Origin: Mesorhizobium sangaii
Lineage (GTDB): Bacteria; Pseudomonadota; Alphaproteobacteria; Rhizobiales; Rhizobiaceae
NCBI RefSeq assembly: GCF_014207355.1
Contig: NZ_JACHEF010000007.1
Location: forward strand, 62,001 to 126,000
Direction: 5' to 3'
DNA length: 64,000 nt
Shown: piece by piece, positions 41,955-50,613 of the stretch
How positions within the stretch are numbered: position 1 is the stretch's first letter
Layout: the number at the start of each line of letters is the position of its first letter
Made by a program: the position numbers and the translations under genes
The notes under the pieces: model-generated
Told to the model about the DNA's origin: nothing
Seen by the model: only the letters and a program-made list of their open reading frames with translations
Databases searched by the model: none

Positions 41955-43835
41955 CTAACCCTCGCCCGACAGGTCCCTGCGCGCCTTGTCGAGTTCCTCG
42001 GCATAGCGCCGCATCAGATGGCCTTCGGTCAACAGCCCCAGCACGATGCGGTCGGCGAAATCCTCGACCACGGCGAGCTCTTCAGCGCCGGCGCGCTGGA
42101 AGGTCTCGGCGGCGGACTGCACGTTCATGCTCGGCACCAGCACCGCGTCCTTGTACTTGGCAAGGTCGCGCACAGCCACCTCGCCATCGGAAGGATCGCT
42201 GTGCAGTTCGGCCACGATCAGCACGCCGACATAGTGATCGCCCGCGTCGACGGCAATGATGCGCTGGGCCGAACCGAGCGGCACTTGACTGCGGAAGGCC
42301 GCCAGCGTCGTCGAGGCATGGATGGTCTTGATGTCCTTGCGCATCATCGAGCCGACTGTGAGGCTGCGCATCCAGCCGACGTCGTGAGCGCTGCGGATGG
42401 TCTCGCCGCGCAGATGGAAGCGCCATGTCGAGAAGGAGTAGCCGAAGGTCTCGCGCACAAGGATGGCCGACATGATCGAAGCCGCCAGCACGACACCGGT
42501 CAGCGTCAGGTCGCGGGTCGATTCCAGCGCCAGGAAGGTCATCGTCAGCGGGCCGCCGACGACGCCGACGGCGAGCGACGTCATGCCGACGACGGCGGCA
42601 ACCGCGGGATCGATGCCGGTGGCCGGCGAGACCAGCGCCATGACACCGGCAAACGCCTTGCCGAGCAACGCGCCGAGGAATAGCGAGGCGAAGAACAGCC
42701 CGCCGCGAAAGCCCGAGCCCAAGGAGATGGCGGACGCCGCCAGTTTCAACAAGAAGACGCTGGCCACCACGGCCAGACCGTAGTTCATCGCGAATTCGCG
42801 ATGCAGCGCGCCGTGGCCGCTGGACAGGACTTGCGGCGTGACCAGCCCCAGCAGGCCGACGATGACGCCGCCGATGACGGGGCGTAGCGACGCATCGATC
42901 GACAACCTGGCAAAACCCCGTTCGATCAACGTCACCAGATGCATGATGGCGATCGAGGCCGCACCGCCGAGCAGGCCGAGCAGCAGGAATGGCACGTACT
43001 GGCTGGCGGTCAGCGCCGGCAGGCCCGAAAGCTCGAGCGGAAACGGCACGCCGCCAAACACTTCCGCCGTCAGCGAGGCTGAGACCGCGGCGGTCATGAC
43101 AGGCGCGACATTGGCGACCGAGTAGATGCCGATGACCAGTTCGAAACCATAGAAGGCGCCCGTCAATGGCGCATCGAAGGCGGCGGCTATGGCGCCGGCG
43201 GCACCACAGCCGACCAGGATGCGGACATCGTTGCGGCGCAGCCGCAAGATGCCCGCCAGCCGCGACGCGAGGCCGGACCCAACCTGCGTGTAGCCGGCTT
43301 CCAGCCCGACCGAGGCGCCGAACCCGCTGGAGATCATCGTCTGGCCGGCGATGATGAAGGTGTCGGTGAGCGACATGCGCCCGCCATAGAGCGCGTTGGC
43401 TTCGATCGGGTCGATCGGCGTGCGGAATTTGCGCAGTCTGAGCCAGATCACCGTCAGCCCGAGCAGGATGCCGCCGATCGCCGGTATCAGCGCCTGCATC
43501 GGGTTGGCGAGCGAGAACATGCCGGAAAGCCGGCCGCCGGGCTGGACGCCGAACAACAGCCCGTGCAGGTCCTGAACGATCTGGCTCATCGCCGTGACAA
43601 GGATGCCTGCCATTACCCCGACGACACCGGCCAGGATGACCACCACGATGCCGCGCGCCTCGAGCAGCGGCATCGACCTGATCAGCACCGCACGCAGCCG
43701 GCGGGCGTAGACTTCGCTGTGGTTTCTGGAAAGCACCGGTGCGGCTCGCCGATATCGGAAAAGGCAGTGGAAAGCCCGCCTGATACGCCCGGCGACACGG
43801 CATGGCAACCACATTGGCGACAGACAAGGCGCCAT
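41955..43835 (-). CDS. ClC-family chloride channel/antiporter with CBS domains
   Basis: A 626-residue membrane protein. Ten or more helices make the ClC core. The gating glutamate lies in a modified GxEGP motif (GLEAGYTQ), and GGLFFAS replaces the usual GxFxP; the first GSGIP motif is not evident. The last 140 residues carry two CBS-like modules (SLTVGSMMRKDIKTIHASTT; YKDAVLVPSMNVQSAAETF). The start is uncertain: no good ribosome site precedes the ATG at 43835, and the true start may lie up to 50 codons inside. It converges on the MFS gene. Confidence 0.85.
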   Translation of the reverse strand: MAPCLSPMWLPCRVAGRIRRAFHCLFRYRRAAPVLSRNHSEVYARRLRAVLIRSMPLLEARGIVVVILAGVVGVMAGILVTAMSQIVQDLHGLLFGVQPGGRLSGMFSLANPMQALIPAIGGILLGLTVIWLRLRKFRTPIDPIEANALYGGRMSLTDTFIIAGQTMISSGFGASVGLEAGYTQVGSGLASRLAGILRLRRNDVRILVGCGAAGAIAAAFDAPLTGAFYGFELVIGIYSVANVAPVMTAAVSASLTAEVFGGVPFPLELSGLPALTASQYVPFLLLGLLGGAASIAIMHLVTLIERGFARLSIDASLRPVIGGVIVGLLGLVTPQVLSSGHGALHREFAMNYGLAVVASVFLLKLAASAISLGSGFRGGLFFASLFLGALLGKAFAGVMALVSPATGIDPAVAAVVGMTSLAVGVVGGPLTMTFLALESTRDLTLTGVVLAASIMSAILVRETFGYSFSTWRFHLRGETIRSAHDVGWMRSLTVGSMMRKDIKTIHASTTLAAFRSQVPLGSAQRIIAVDAGDHYVGVLIVAELHSDPSDGEVAVRDLAKYKDAVLVPSMNVQSAAETFQRAGAEELAVVEDFADRIVLGLLTEGHLMRRYAEELDKARRDLSGEG

Positions 43836-43912
43836 TGTGGCATGGGGCGACCGGCTGCGACCAAAGCTGCCTCTGTTGGAACGCGAACGGTTGCCGTCGG
43901 TCGACAGATCGA

Positions 43913-44212
43913 TCAGGTCGGCTTGGGATCGCCGGCCTCATAGAGCACGAGATTGCGCTCGCCGATGCCAAGTGCCGGCCAGCTCGCGCGCCAGTCCGCA
44001 AGGTGCGGCGAGCGGAAATGCACGTCGAGTGCAGCCCTGTCGCTCCAGACCTCCGTGACCCGGATGAGCCCGGCATCGAACACGTCCTGCGCATAGGAAT
44101 ATTCGAGGCAACCGGGCTCGGCGCGGCTGGCCGAGACCATGCGCTCCATCGCTGGCTTTGCCTCCCCTAGCTTTCCCGGCGGCAAGCGGATGGTGCCGAT
44201 GATCAGAAGCAT
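43913..44212 (-). CDS. Antibiotic biosynthesis monooxygenase (ABM)-domain protein
   Basis: A 99-residue protein of the dimeric alpha-beta barrel fold, which covers quinone monooxygenases such as YgiN. Characteristic pieces are MLLIIGTIRLPPGKLGEAKP and SRAEPGCLEYSYAQDVFDAG, then EVWSDRAALDVHFRSPHL. ATG 44212 has AAGGAAA upstream; the longer frame to 44635 is a shadow of flhA. It is divergent from flhA across 121 bases and separate from the ClC gene (77 bases between). The role is unknown, perhaps removing reactive compounds. Confidence 0.82.
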   Translation of the reverse strand: MLLIIGTIRLPPGKLGEAKPAMERMVSASRAEPGCLEYSYAQDVFDAGLIRVTEVWSDRAALDVHFRSPHLADWRASWPALGIGERNLVLYEAGDPKPT

Positions 44213-44333
44213 GGGATTTCCTTTTGGAGGCGACGGTCGAGAGCCCAGTAGCCAGTCTCCCACCCTCGCGCAAGCTTGGCCGGTTAGGCTCACAAGGCTG
44301 CCGCGCGGGCAGGCTTGGCATTTTGGGGACGAC

Positions 44334-46421
44334 ATGGCGATCAGCGAAAGCATCCAGCCGGGCGCAGTGGCCAAGAACGGCCGCGACGTCTTCTTCGCCA
44401 TCGGCATCGTCATCATCCTGGCCGTGCTGTTCCTGCCGATCCCGGCCTTTCTCATCGACATCGGCCTCGCCTTCTCGATCGCGCTTTCGGTGCTGATCCT
44501 GATGGTGGCGCTGTGGATCCAGCGACCGCTCGATTTCTCGTCGTTCCCGACGGTGCTGCTCATCGCCACCATGCTGCGGCTGTCGCTCAACATCGCCACT
44601 ACGCGCATGATCCTGTCGCATGGCAATGAAGGCACGCACGCGGCCGGCTATGTCATCGCCGGCTTCTCCAAGCTGGTAATGGCCAGCGACTTCGTCATCG
44701 GCCTCATCGTCTTCATGATCCTGATCGTGGTGAACTTCATCGTCATCACCAAGGGCGCCACGCGTATCGCCGAAGTCGGCGCCCGCTTCACGCTCGATGC
44801 CATTCCCGGCAAGCAGATGTCGATCGACGCCGACCTCTCCGCCGGCATGATCGACGACAAGACGGCGCAGCTGCGCCGCCGCGAGCTGGAAGAGGAATCC
44901 TCCTTCTTCGGTTCGATGGACGGCGCCTCGAAATTCGTCCGCGGCGACGCCATCGCCGGCCTCATCATCACCGCCATCAACATCGTCGGCGGCATCGCCA
45001 TTGGCTATATCAGGCACGGCATGGGCATGGGCGAAGCCGCCGACGTGTTCATCAAGCTCTCGGTCGGCGACGGCCTCGTCACCCAGATCCCTGCGCTGAT
45101 CGTTTCGTTGGCCGCTGGCCTGCTGGTCTCCAAGGGCGGCACGCGCGGTTCGACCAACCAGGCGGTGTTCGGCCAGCTCGGCGCCCATCCGCGCGCGCTG
45201 TACGTGGCGGCATCGCTGCTGGTGCTGCTCGGCCTGATGCCCGGCCTGCCGCTGTTTCCGTTCTTTGCGCTGGCCGCCGGCATGGCCGGCCTCGGCTACA
45301 TCATCCCGATGCGCCACAACCGCGCCGTCGCCGCCGCCGAAGCGATCAAGGACCAGGAGAAGGCGACCAAGGTCGAAGAGGAAAAGAACTCGGTCAAGGC
45401 GTCGCTTGCCACCGCCGAGATCGAGCTGCTGATCGGCAAGCAGCTGTCGACGCGGCTGCTGGTATCGCATCAGGAACTGGTTTTCCGCATGTCCAAGATG
45501 CGCAAGAAATTCGCCACACAATACGGCTTCGTGGTGCCGGAAGTGCGGGTTGCCGATGATTTCGCCATCCCGCCGAAGAGCTATCAGATCAAGGTGCATG
45601 GCACCGTGGTGGCCGAATACCAGATGCGCGTCGGCGAGATCATGGTGCTGCTTGGGAACCGCGACATACCCGAAATACCGGGCGAGGAAATTCGCGAGCC
45701 GGCCTTCGGCATGCGCGCCTACTCCGTGGTCGAAACCTTCGCCGAAGACCTAAAACGCGAGAACTACACCTTCGCCGACAACATGTCGGTTCTGCTCACC
45801 CATCTCTCCGAGGTCATCCGCAACAACCTGCCGCAGCTTCTCTCCTACAAGGACATGAAGGCGCTGCTCGAACGGCAGGATCAGGAATACCGCAAGCTCG
45901 CCGACGAGATCTGCACCACGCACATCTCCTATCCCGGCCTGCAGGCGGTGCTGAAGCTGCTGCTCGCCGAACGGGTCTCGATCCGCAATCTGCATCTGAT
46001 CATCGAGGCGATCGCCGAGATCGCGCCGCATGTGCGCCGCACCGAGCAGATCGTCGAGCATGTCCGCATCCGGATGGCCCAGCAGATCTGCGGCGACCTT
46101 TCCGAGGGCGGCGTGCTCAAGGTGCTGCGTCTCGGCAACCGCTGGGACCTCGCCTTTCACCAGAGCCTCAAGCGCGACGCCAAGGGCGAGGTGCGCGAGT
46201 TCGACATCGATCCGCGCCAGCTGGAAGAGTTCGGCCAGGACGCGACCAAGGCGATCAAGAAACATCTCGAGGCCGGCGAGCGTTTCGTGCTGGTCACCGC
46301 GCCCGACGCCCGCCCCTATGTGCGCATGATCATCGAGCGGCTGTTCACCACGCTGCCGGTGCTCAGCCACGTCGAAATCGCCAAGGGCGTCGAAATCAGG
46401 GTGCTCGGGACCATATCGTGA
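44334..46421 (+). CDS. flhA: Flagellar export gate protein FlhA
   Basis: A 695-residue export-gate protein. About eight membrane helices fill residues 15-330. The conserved FHIPEP-type loop reads PGKQMSIDADLSAGMIDDKT. The C-terminal cytoplasmic ring domain binds substrates and chaperones. The start MAISESIQPGAVAKNGRDVF at ATG 44334 was chosen because of GGGGA upstream and normal length; the frame is open back to 44139. The fliR GTG overlaps its stop. This gene begins a new operon, flhA-fliR-fliJ-like. Confidence 0.96.
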   Translation: MAISESIQPGAVAKNGRDVFFAIGIVIILAVLFLPIPAFLIDIGLAFSIALSVLILMVALWIQRPLDFSSFPTVLLIATMLRLSLNIATTRMILSHGNEGTHAAGYVIAGFSKLVMASDFVIGLIVFMILIVVNFIVITKGATRIAEVGARFTLDAIPGKQMSIDADLSAGMIDDKTAQLRRRELEEESSFFGSMDGASKFVRGDAIAGLIITAINIVGGIAIGYIRHGMGMGEAADVFIKLSVGDGLVTQIPALIVSLAAGLLVSKGGTRGSTNQAVFGQLGAHPRALYVAASLLVLLGLMPGLPLFPFFALAAGMAGLGYIIPMRHNRAVAAAEAIKDQEKATKVEEEKNSVKASLATAEIELLIGKQLSTRLLVSHQELVFRMSKMRKKFATQYGFVVPEVRVADDFAIPPKSYQIKVHGTVVAEYQMRVGEIMVLLGNRDIPEIPGEEIREPAFGMRAYSVVETFAEDLKRENYTFADNMSVLLTHLSEVIRNNLPQLLSYKDMKALLERQDQEYRKLADEICTTHISYPGLQAVLKLLLAERVSIRNLHLIIEAIAEIAPHVRRTEQIVEHVRIRMAQQICGDLSEGGVLKVLRLGNRWDLAFHQSLKRDAKGEVREFDIDPRQLEEFGQDATKAIKKHLEAGERFVLVTAPDARPYVRMIIERLFTTLPVLSHVEIAKGVEIRVLGTIS

Positions 46422-47170
46422 GCGTTCTCTCGCAAGGCGTCGTCATCGCGGCGTTCCTCGCCCTCTGCCGCATCGGCGCCTGCTTCATGTTGATGCCCGG
46501 CCTGTCCAGCGCCCGCGTCCCGGTCCAGGTCAGGCTGTTCGTGGCGGTCGCCGCCACTGGCGGCCTGCTCGCCTTCCTGTGGGACCGCATCTTTCCCTTC
46601 GTCGATTCACGCCCGCAAATCCTGGTGCCGATGATCATCTCGGAACTTCTGGTCGGCGGGCTGATCGGCGCCATGACCAGGCTTTACATGGAAGCCTTGC
46701 GCTTCATGGGCTCGGCCATCGCCATGCTGATCGGCTATGGCGGCACCGGGGGACCGGCGATCGAAGAGCCGGAACCGCAGGCAGCCCTTGCCGCCATCAT
46801 CTCGTTCTCGGCCCTGTTGATGCTGTTCGTCTTCGACTTCGACCATGAGATCATACGCGCGCTGGTGAGTTCCTACACGGTCGCGCCGGTCAACATCTTC
46901 TTCAACCCGCAGGCCGCGCTCGTCGATGTCACCGACACGGTATCGGACACATTCTTCCTGGTCATCCGCCTCGGCAGCCCGTTTGTCGCCTACGCCATTC
47001 TGGTCAATCTGACGATCGGCTTCGTCAACAAGCTGACCCCGCAGATCCCGATCTATTTCATCTCGCAGCCCTTCATCATCGCCGGCGGCATGATCATCTT
47101 CTATTTCGCGGTCGGCACCATGCTGTCGCTGTTCGTCGCCGGTTTTGTCGACCTGACATTGGCAAGATAG
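46418..47170 (+). CDS. fliR: Flagellar export gate protein FliR
   Basis: A 250-residue membrane protein with six predicted helices (starting VVIAAFLALCRIGACFMLMP). GTG 46418 overlaps the flhA stop (GTGA). The motif TIGFVNKLTPQIPIYFISQP in the last third is typical of FliR. It forms the export channel with FliP and FliQ. Confidence 0.95.
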   Translation: MSVLSQGVVIAAFLALCRIGACFMLMPGLSSARVPVQVRLFVAVAATGGLLAFLWDRIFPFVDSRPQILVPMIISELLVGGLIGAMTRLYMEALRFMGSAIAMLIGYGGTGGPAIEEPEPQAALAAIISFSALLMLFVFDFDHEIIRALVSSYTVAPVNIFFNPQAALVDVTDTVSDTFFLVIRLGSPFVAYAILVNLTIGFVNKLTPQIPIYFISQPFIIAGGMIIFYFAVGTMLSLFVAGFVDLTLAR

Positions 47171-47172
47171 CC

Positions 47173-47556
47173 ATGAGCACGCGCAGAGACCGCCTCAGGA
47201 AACTGGTCAAGGTGCAGGAACAGCTGAAGGCGCTGCACGAAACCCGTCACGCCACCTTCCTTGCCGCGGCCAGCGCCGCCGAGGCTGAAGCCCGGGAGCT
47301 GGTCGGGCATTTCGACCGGGCCGATTCCCTCTCCGGCCTGTTTCCCGATCTCTACCATCGCCGCATCGCCAGCGCGGTCGGGCGCCAGGAGGCGAGCCTC
47401 GCAAGCGCCAGGCAGGAGGCCAGCCTCATCGCAGCGGCGACCGCGCGCACCAACATGGTCGAGCGCGCCTACAAGGACGTGCGCAACCGCGACGAACGCG
47501 AACGCTCCGACCGCGAACGCCTCGACCTGATTGCGCAAAAGCGGAACAACGAATAG
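47173..47556 (+). CDS. Putative FliJ-like coiled-coil export protein
   Basis: A 127-residue protein, charged and nearly all helical, with an antiparallel coiled-coil look: KLVKVQEQLKALHETRHATF, a turn near GLFPDL, then NMVERAYKDVRNRDERERSD. That is the fold and length of FliJ, the central stalk of the FliI ATPase. Sequence identity is too low to prove it. It lies 2 bases after fliR, and no other fliJ is seen in the cluster. It could also be a chaperone. Confidence 0.6.
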   Translation: MSTRRDRLRKLVKVQEQLKALHETRHATFLAAASAAEAEARELVGHFDRADSLSGLFPDLYHRRIASAVGRQEASLASARQEASLIAAATARTNMVERAYKDVRNRDERERSDRERLDLIAQKRNNE

Positions 47557-47770
47557 CGCCGGCGGGCGGTTCCTGAGTCAGCCAGCGTTGGCTGCACTAG
47601 CCCCGTCACCGAGTATTATTTTCGCCACCCGCTTCGTTTCCTGGCGGCCATCTCGCACCCGGATTCAGTCCGCGTGCTTGGAACAAATGACGCGCCAGAC
47701 TGTTCACCTCTGATACGACGCTGACGTGCCCGGCAGGCTGGGTAAGCGGCGATCCTAAGGAGTTCTCATC

Positions 47771-48211
47771 ATGAAGATTTCGTCCCCATTTCGTTCTGCC
47801 GCATTTGCCGTCATCGCCGCTGCGGGTGTAGGCCTCGCCAGCGCCGCGCATGCCGACAGCGGTACGATCCGCTTCGCCGTCTACAAGGCTGCCTTCTTTG
47901 TGGGTGGCTCTGGAGGCGAGGGCACGCTGACCTTCCATGGTCGCCGCTATCCCGTCTCTATCGGCGGCATCTCGGGCGGTCTCGCCTTCGGGGCTTCCAA
48001 GACCTATTTCCAAGGGACCGTGCGCCACATTCGCCGCGCCCGAGACGTGACGGGCGTCTACGGTGGAGCGGGCGGTGGCGGCACGCTCGGCAAAGGGGCC
48101 CAGGTGATCGTAATGTCGAATGACAAGGGGGCCCAACTCGAACTCTCTGGCAAGCAGGTAGGCCTGCAAGTCAACGCCGATCTCAGCGGTATGGCCATCA
48201 CGGTGAAATGA
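47771..48211 (+). CDS. Secreted protein, possible DUF1134/YSC84-like fold
   Basis: A 146-residue exported protein: the signal peptide is FAVIAAAGVGLASAAHA, probably cleaved near residue 28. The mature part is glycine-rich beta structure (GGEGTLTFHGRRYPVSIGGI). It resembles the DUF1134/EipA group of cell-envelope proteins in layout, but the match is weak and I hold it as hypothetical. AAGGAG precedes the ATG. It separates two flagellar gene groups and has its own 214-base upstream region; a link to motility is unknown. Confidence 0.75.
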   Translation: MKISSPFRSAAFAVIAAAGVGLASAAHADSGTIRFAVYKAAFFVGGSGGEGTLTFHGRRYPVSIGGISGGLAFGASKTYFQGTVRHIRRARDVTGVYGGAGGGGTLGKGAQVIVMSNDKGAQLELSGKQVGLQVNADLSGMAITVK

Positions 48212-48439
48212 GGCTCGCTCCGTCCGTCGCCCCCGCGGTCGGTTTCTAGCGCTACCATCTCGGAAGCGGCCGTTCCGCTTACAGCCAAAACGCGACATCC
48301 GAAAGCGGCTTGGCGATGTCCGCAGTTGGCGGCGGACAGGATACGCGCCTGCGTTCCACCTCTCCACGCCCGCGCAAGCCTGCCACAAGCTTGTTGAGGC
48401 ATGGTCTGGCTAAGGAAAACCGATAAAGGGCGGACTTTC

Positions 48440-49009
48440 TTGGCGATTTCTCCACCCAGCGACATCGTTATGGATGTGGCCCGTGCCGTCGATCCGACGG
48501 ATATCGAGGCCGCCCGCGCCGCGCTGAGCAAGCGGGCGAGCGGTGTTGCCGGGACGTTTTCGGTCGACACCGCCGCTTCGGTCGATGCCGGCTCGATCCT
48601 GTCGCGCGCCACCGCCGACAAGGCCGCGACAACCGATCCGGCCAAGAAGTTCAAGAAGTTCGAGGCCATGGTGCTGCAGACCTTCATCCAGAACATGCTG
48701 CCCAAGGACACCGAGGGCGTTTACGGCAAGGGCCTGGCCGGCGACATGTGGAAATCGCAGCTTGCCGAGCGGGTGGCCGACGTGATGGCCGAGCGCGGCG
48801 GCATCGGCATCGCCAAGTCGATGCTTGCCGACCACTATCTCGAAGGCAAGCGCGTCGTGCCGGTCGGTCCGGTTTCGGGCGGGCCGGAAAAGACCGAGAT
48901 CGATCAACAAAACAGCCTGTCGACCTCGCTGGTCCACGAATTGCAACGCAAGGCGGCCCGGTCGATCACCGGTGACGACACCGCCATCAAGACAGACATC
49001 AAGATCTAG
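48440..49009 (+). CDS. flgJ: Rod-binding protein, FlgJ N-terminal type
   Basis: A 189-residue protein with the FlgJ rod-binding domain but without the muramidase half found in enteric FlgJ. The core is FKKFEAMVLQTFIQNMLPKD, then YGKGLAGDMWKSQLAERVAD and RGGIGIAKSMLADHY. TTG 48440, giving MAISPPSDIVMDVARA, seems the natural start; ATG 48401 is the alternative. The separate transglycosylase at 33140 may supply the missing wall-cleaving activity. Followed by an intergenic palindrome and a FlgN-like gene. Confidence 0.85.
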   Translation: MAISPPSDIVMDVARAVDPTDIEAARAALSKRASGVAGTFSVDTAASVDAGSILSRATADKAATTDPAKKFKKFEAMVLQTFIQNMLPKDTEGVYGKGLAGDMWKSQLAERVADVMAERGGIGIAKSMLADHYLEGKRVVPVGPVSGGPEKTEIDQQNSLSTSLVHELQRKAARSITGDDTAIKTDIKI

Positions 49010-49053
49010 GGCATGCCCCGAAACCGGAACCGGTTTTGGGAAGGATCATGCCA
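49010..49053. repeat. Second type of intergenic palindrome
   Basis: Outer parts GGCATG (from 49010) and CATGCC (49048-49053) frame an inner perfect repeat AAACCGG (49021-49027), AA, CCGGTTT (49030-49036). It resembles the widespread rhizobial GCATGATCC-type intergenic elements, but differs from the copies at 5031, 8480 and 55204. Confidence 0.55.
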
Positions 49054-49105
49054 AGACACTGAGATAGTGCGTATCCGAGTTCAATCTAACCAGACCGGGA
49101 TTCTC

Positions 49106-49531
49106 ATGGCCGACTTTTCGGAATTCACCGCCAACCTGCCAGCACGCACGACAGCATCGGAAGCGCCGATCCCGTTCGCGCGCCCTGGCAACCTCGCCGC
49201 CATCATCGGCCGCATCGAGGAAGTGGTCGAGGAAGAGACGGCCGGCATCCGCAACGCCACCAACTATGATCTCAAGGCGTCGAACGCTCGCAAGAGCCGC
49301 TATCTCTACGAACTGACGCGCGCCATGCGGGGCGGCAGCGAAGCCGAATTCCTCGAACAACACCGGGAGGGCCTGACCCGGCTGCGCCAGAAGCTGGCCA
49401 AGAACGAGGCGGCCATCCTGGCTCACCTCAGCGCGGTCAACGAGGTCGCCAGCCTGCTGCGGCACGCCATCCAGCGCGCGGAAACCGACGGCACCTATTC
49501 CGCCGGCGAGTTCGGCTGGATGAAGGCATGA
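49106..49531 (+). CDS. Putative FlgN-like flagellar chaperone
   Basis: A 141-residue helical protein. The start is ATG 49106; the open frame before it crosses the intergenic repeat. The pattern IEEVVEEETAGIRNATNYDL, KASNARKSRYLYELTRAMRG is reminiscent of FlgN, the chaperone of FlgK and FlgL, with a long first helix followed by a charged hinge. Similar small proteins follow flgJ in other alphaproteobacteria. I rate it as likely flagellar but not proven. Confidence 0.6.
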   Translation: MADFSEFTANLPARTTASEAPIPFARPGNLAAIIGRIEEVVEEETAGIRNATNYDLKASNARKSRYLYELTRAMRGGSEAEFLEQHREGLTRLRQKLAKNEAAILAHLSAVNEVASLLRHAIQRAETDGTYSAGEFGWMKA

Positions 49532-49598
49532 CGACGAACACAATGCCCAGGCAAGAAGCTAATGCCGCGTTCCCATCGCAAGGGAGCGACAAGGCCTG

Positions 49599-50114
49599 AT
49601 GATCAAGGTCATCGCCATCGCCGTCTGGATCTGCGCCGCCACGCTGGGCGCCGTGTTCTATTCGTTCCAGGCAGCCGGCGAGCGTGGTGTCGGCGAGACA
49701 CCGAAGCCGATGCTGGGTGGCTTGGACTACGTCAAGACCGACATCATTTCGGTACCGCTGATCCGCGATTCCCAGATCGGCGGCTATTTCCTGACCAAGC
49801 TTGTCTACACGGTCGAGCCCGAGCAGATAAAGAAGCTGTCCATTCCGGCGGAAGCGCTCATCACCGACCAGGTCTATACCTACCTCTATTCCAATCCGCA
49901 GATCGACTTCACCAACAAGGCGACGATCGACCTCGATGCCTTCCGCGCCGCGATCCGGGATACCGTCAACGCCCGTGTCGGCGCCACTTTGGTGCATGAG
50001 GTTCTGATCGATCAGGTCAATTTCCTGAGCAAGGACGAAATCCGCGACAACTGGCTGCGCCGCAAGAAAAGCGAGACAGCGGCGGAAATGACCAAGGCAT
50101 TCAAGGAACATTGA
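49599..50114 (+). CDS. Conserved hypothetical protein, N-terminal membrane anchor
   Basis: A 171-residue protein: one membrane helix or uncleaved signal (MIKVIAIAVWICAATLGAVF), then an extracytoplasmic domain. The domain (IGGYFLTKLVYTVEPEQIKK, DFTNKATIDLDAFRAAIRDT, then VHEVLIDQVNFL) has the general topology of FliL, but sequence likeness is not obvious. It is the last gene of the flagellar region, 67 bases after the FlgN-like gene. A motor- or stator-related role is possible; no family is recognised. Confidence 0.75.
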   Translation: MIKVIAIAVWICAATLGAVFYSFQAAGERGVGETPKPMLGGLDYVKTDIISVPLIRDSQIGGYFLTKLVYTVEPEQIKKLSIPAEALITDQVYTYLYSNPQIDFTNKATIDLDAFRAAIRDTVNARVGATLVHEVLIDQVNFLSKDEIRDNWLRRKKSETAAEMTKAFKEH

Positions 50115-50200
50115 GGTGCCCGGCTCGCCGCTGCGCCTGAGCCACGGTCACGCCGGGACCTCATCCGCTGCGGCGATAGGAACCAGCCACCTGAATCCGC

Positions 50201-50230
50201 GTTGACGTAAACGTCAACCCAAAGCTATAT
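50201..50230 (+). promoter_or_regulatory. Promoter with palindromic operator before the SCP2 gene
   Basis: TTGACG (50202-50207), a 17-base spacer and CTATAT (50225-50230) match the rhizobial sigma-70 consensus. The -35 lies inside a perfect palindrome GTTGACGT-AA-ACGTCAAC (50201-50218). That palindrome resembles LiuR-type MerR operators of branched-chain amino acid and fatty acid catabolism genes. Confidence 0.65.
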
Positions 50231-50308
50231 GCGACCGTGATCGCGACAGCGCGGCATGGAGCTTCGAGCGCCGCTGCGCGACAGATGCAACCAGACAAGG
50301 AGAACAGC

Positions 50309-50593
50309 GTGAGCGTTCAGGAGATTGCAGAGAAGATCAAGTCGCGCGTGGCGAGCAGCGGATTCGATCGTTCGGTGAAATTCGACACCGGGGCCGACGG
50401 CGTCATCGTCATCGACGGCACAACCATCTCGACATCGGACGGCCCTGCCGATTGCACCATCAAGCTCTCGCTCGACGATCTGGATTCGCTGATTGCTGGC
50501 GACCTGAACCCGACCATGGCGTTCATGACCGGCAAGATAAAGGTCGAAGGCGACATGACCGTCGCCATGGCGCTCAGCCAGTTGATCGGCTGA
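50309..50593 (+). CDS. SCP2 sterol-carrier-domain protein
   Basis: A 94-residue lipid-binding protein of the SCP2 family. GTG 50309 has AAGGAG 7 bases upstream and gives MSVQEIAEKIKSRVASSGFD; the frame continues to 50237 but without a ribosome site. The core is VKFDTGADGVIVIDGTTIS, then CTIKLSLDDLDSLIAGDLNP and FMTGKIKVEGDMTVAMAL, near the C-terminus. It probably binds acyl chains or acyl-CoA. It has its own promoter and a strong terminator, so it is a single-gene unit. Confidence 0.9.
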   Translation: MSVQEIAEKIKSRVASSGFDRSVKFDTGADGVIVIDGTTISTSDGPADCTIKLSLDDLDSLIAGDLNPTMAFMTGKIKVEGDMTVAMALSQLIG

Positions 50594-50613
50594 CAACTCG
50601 TGAGACGCACGAA

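Noticed and set aside
42082..44094. 670-residue minus-strand frame overlapping the ClC gene
   Set aside because: Same strand but other frame than a clear ClC protein; no domain pattern.
40285..44212. Genomic island between fliQ and flhA
   Set aside because: No integrase, tRNA, direct repeats or shift in base composition could be seen; treated as ordinary rearrangement.
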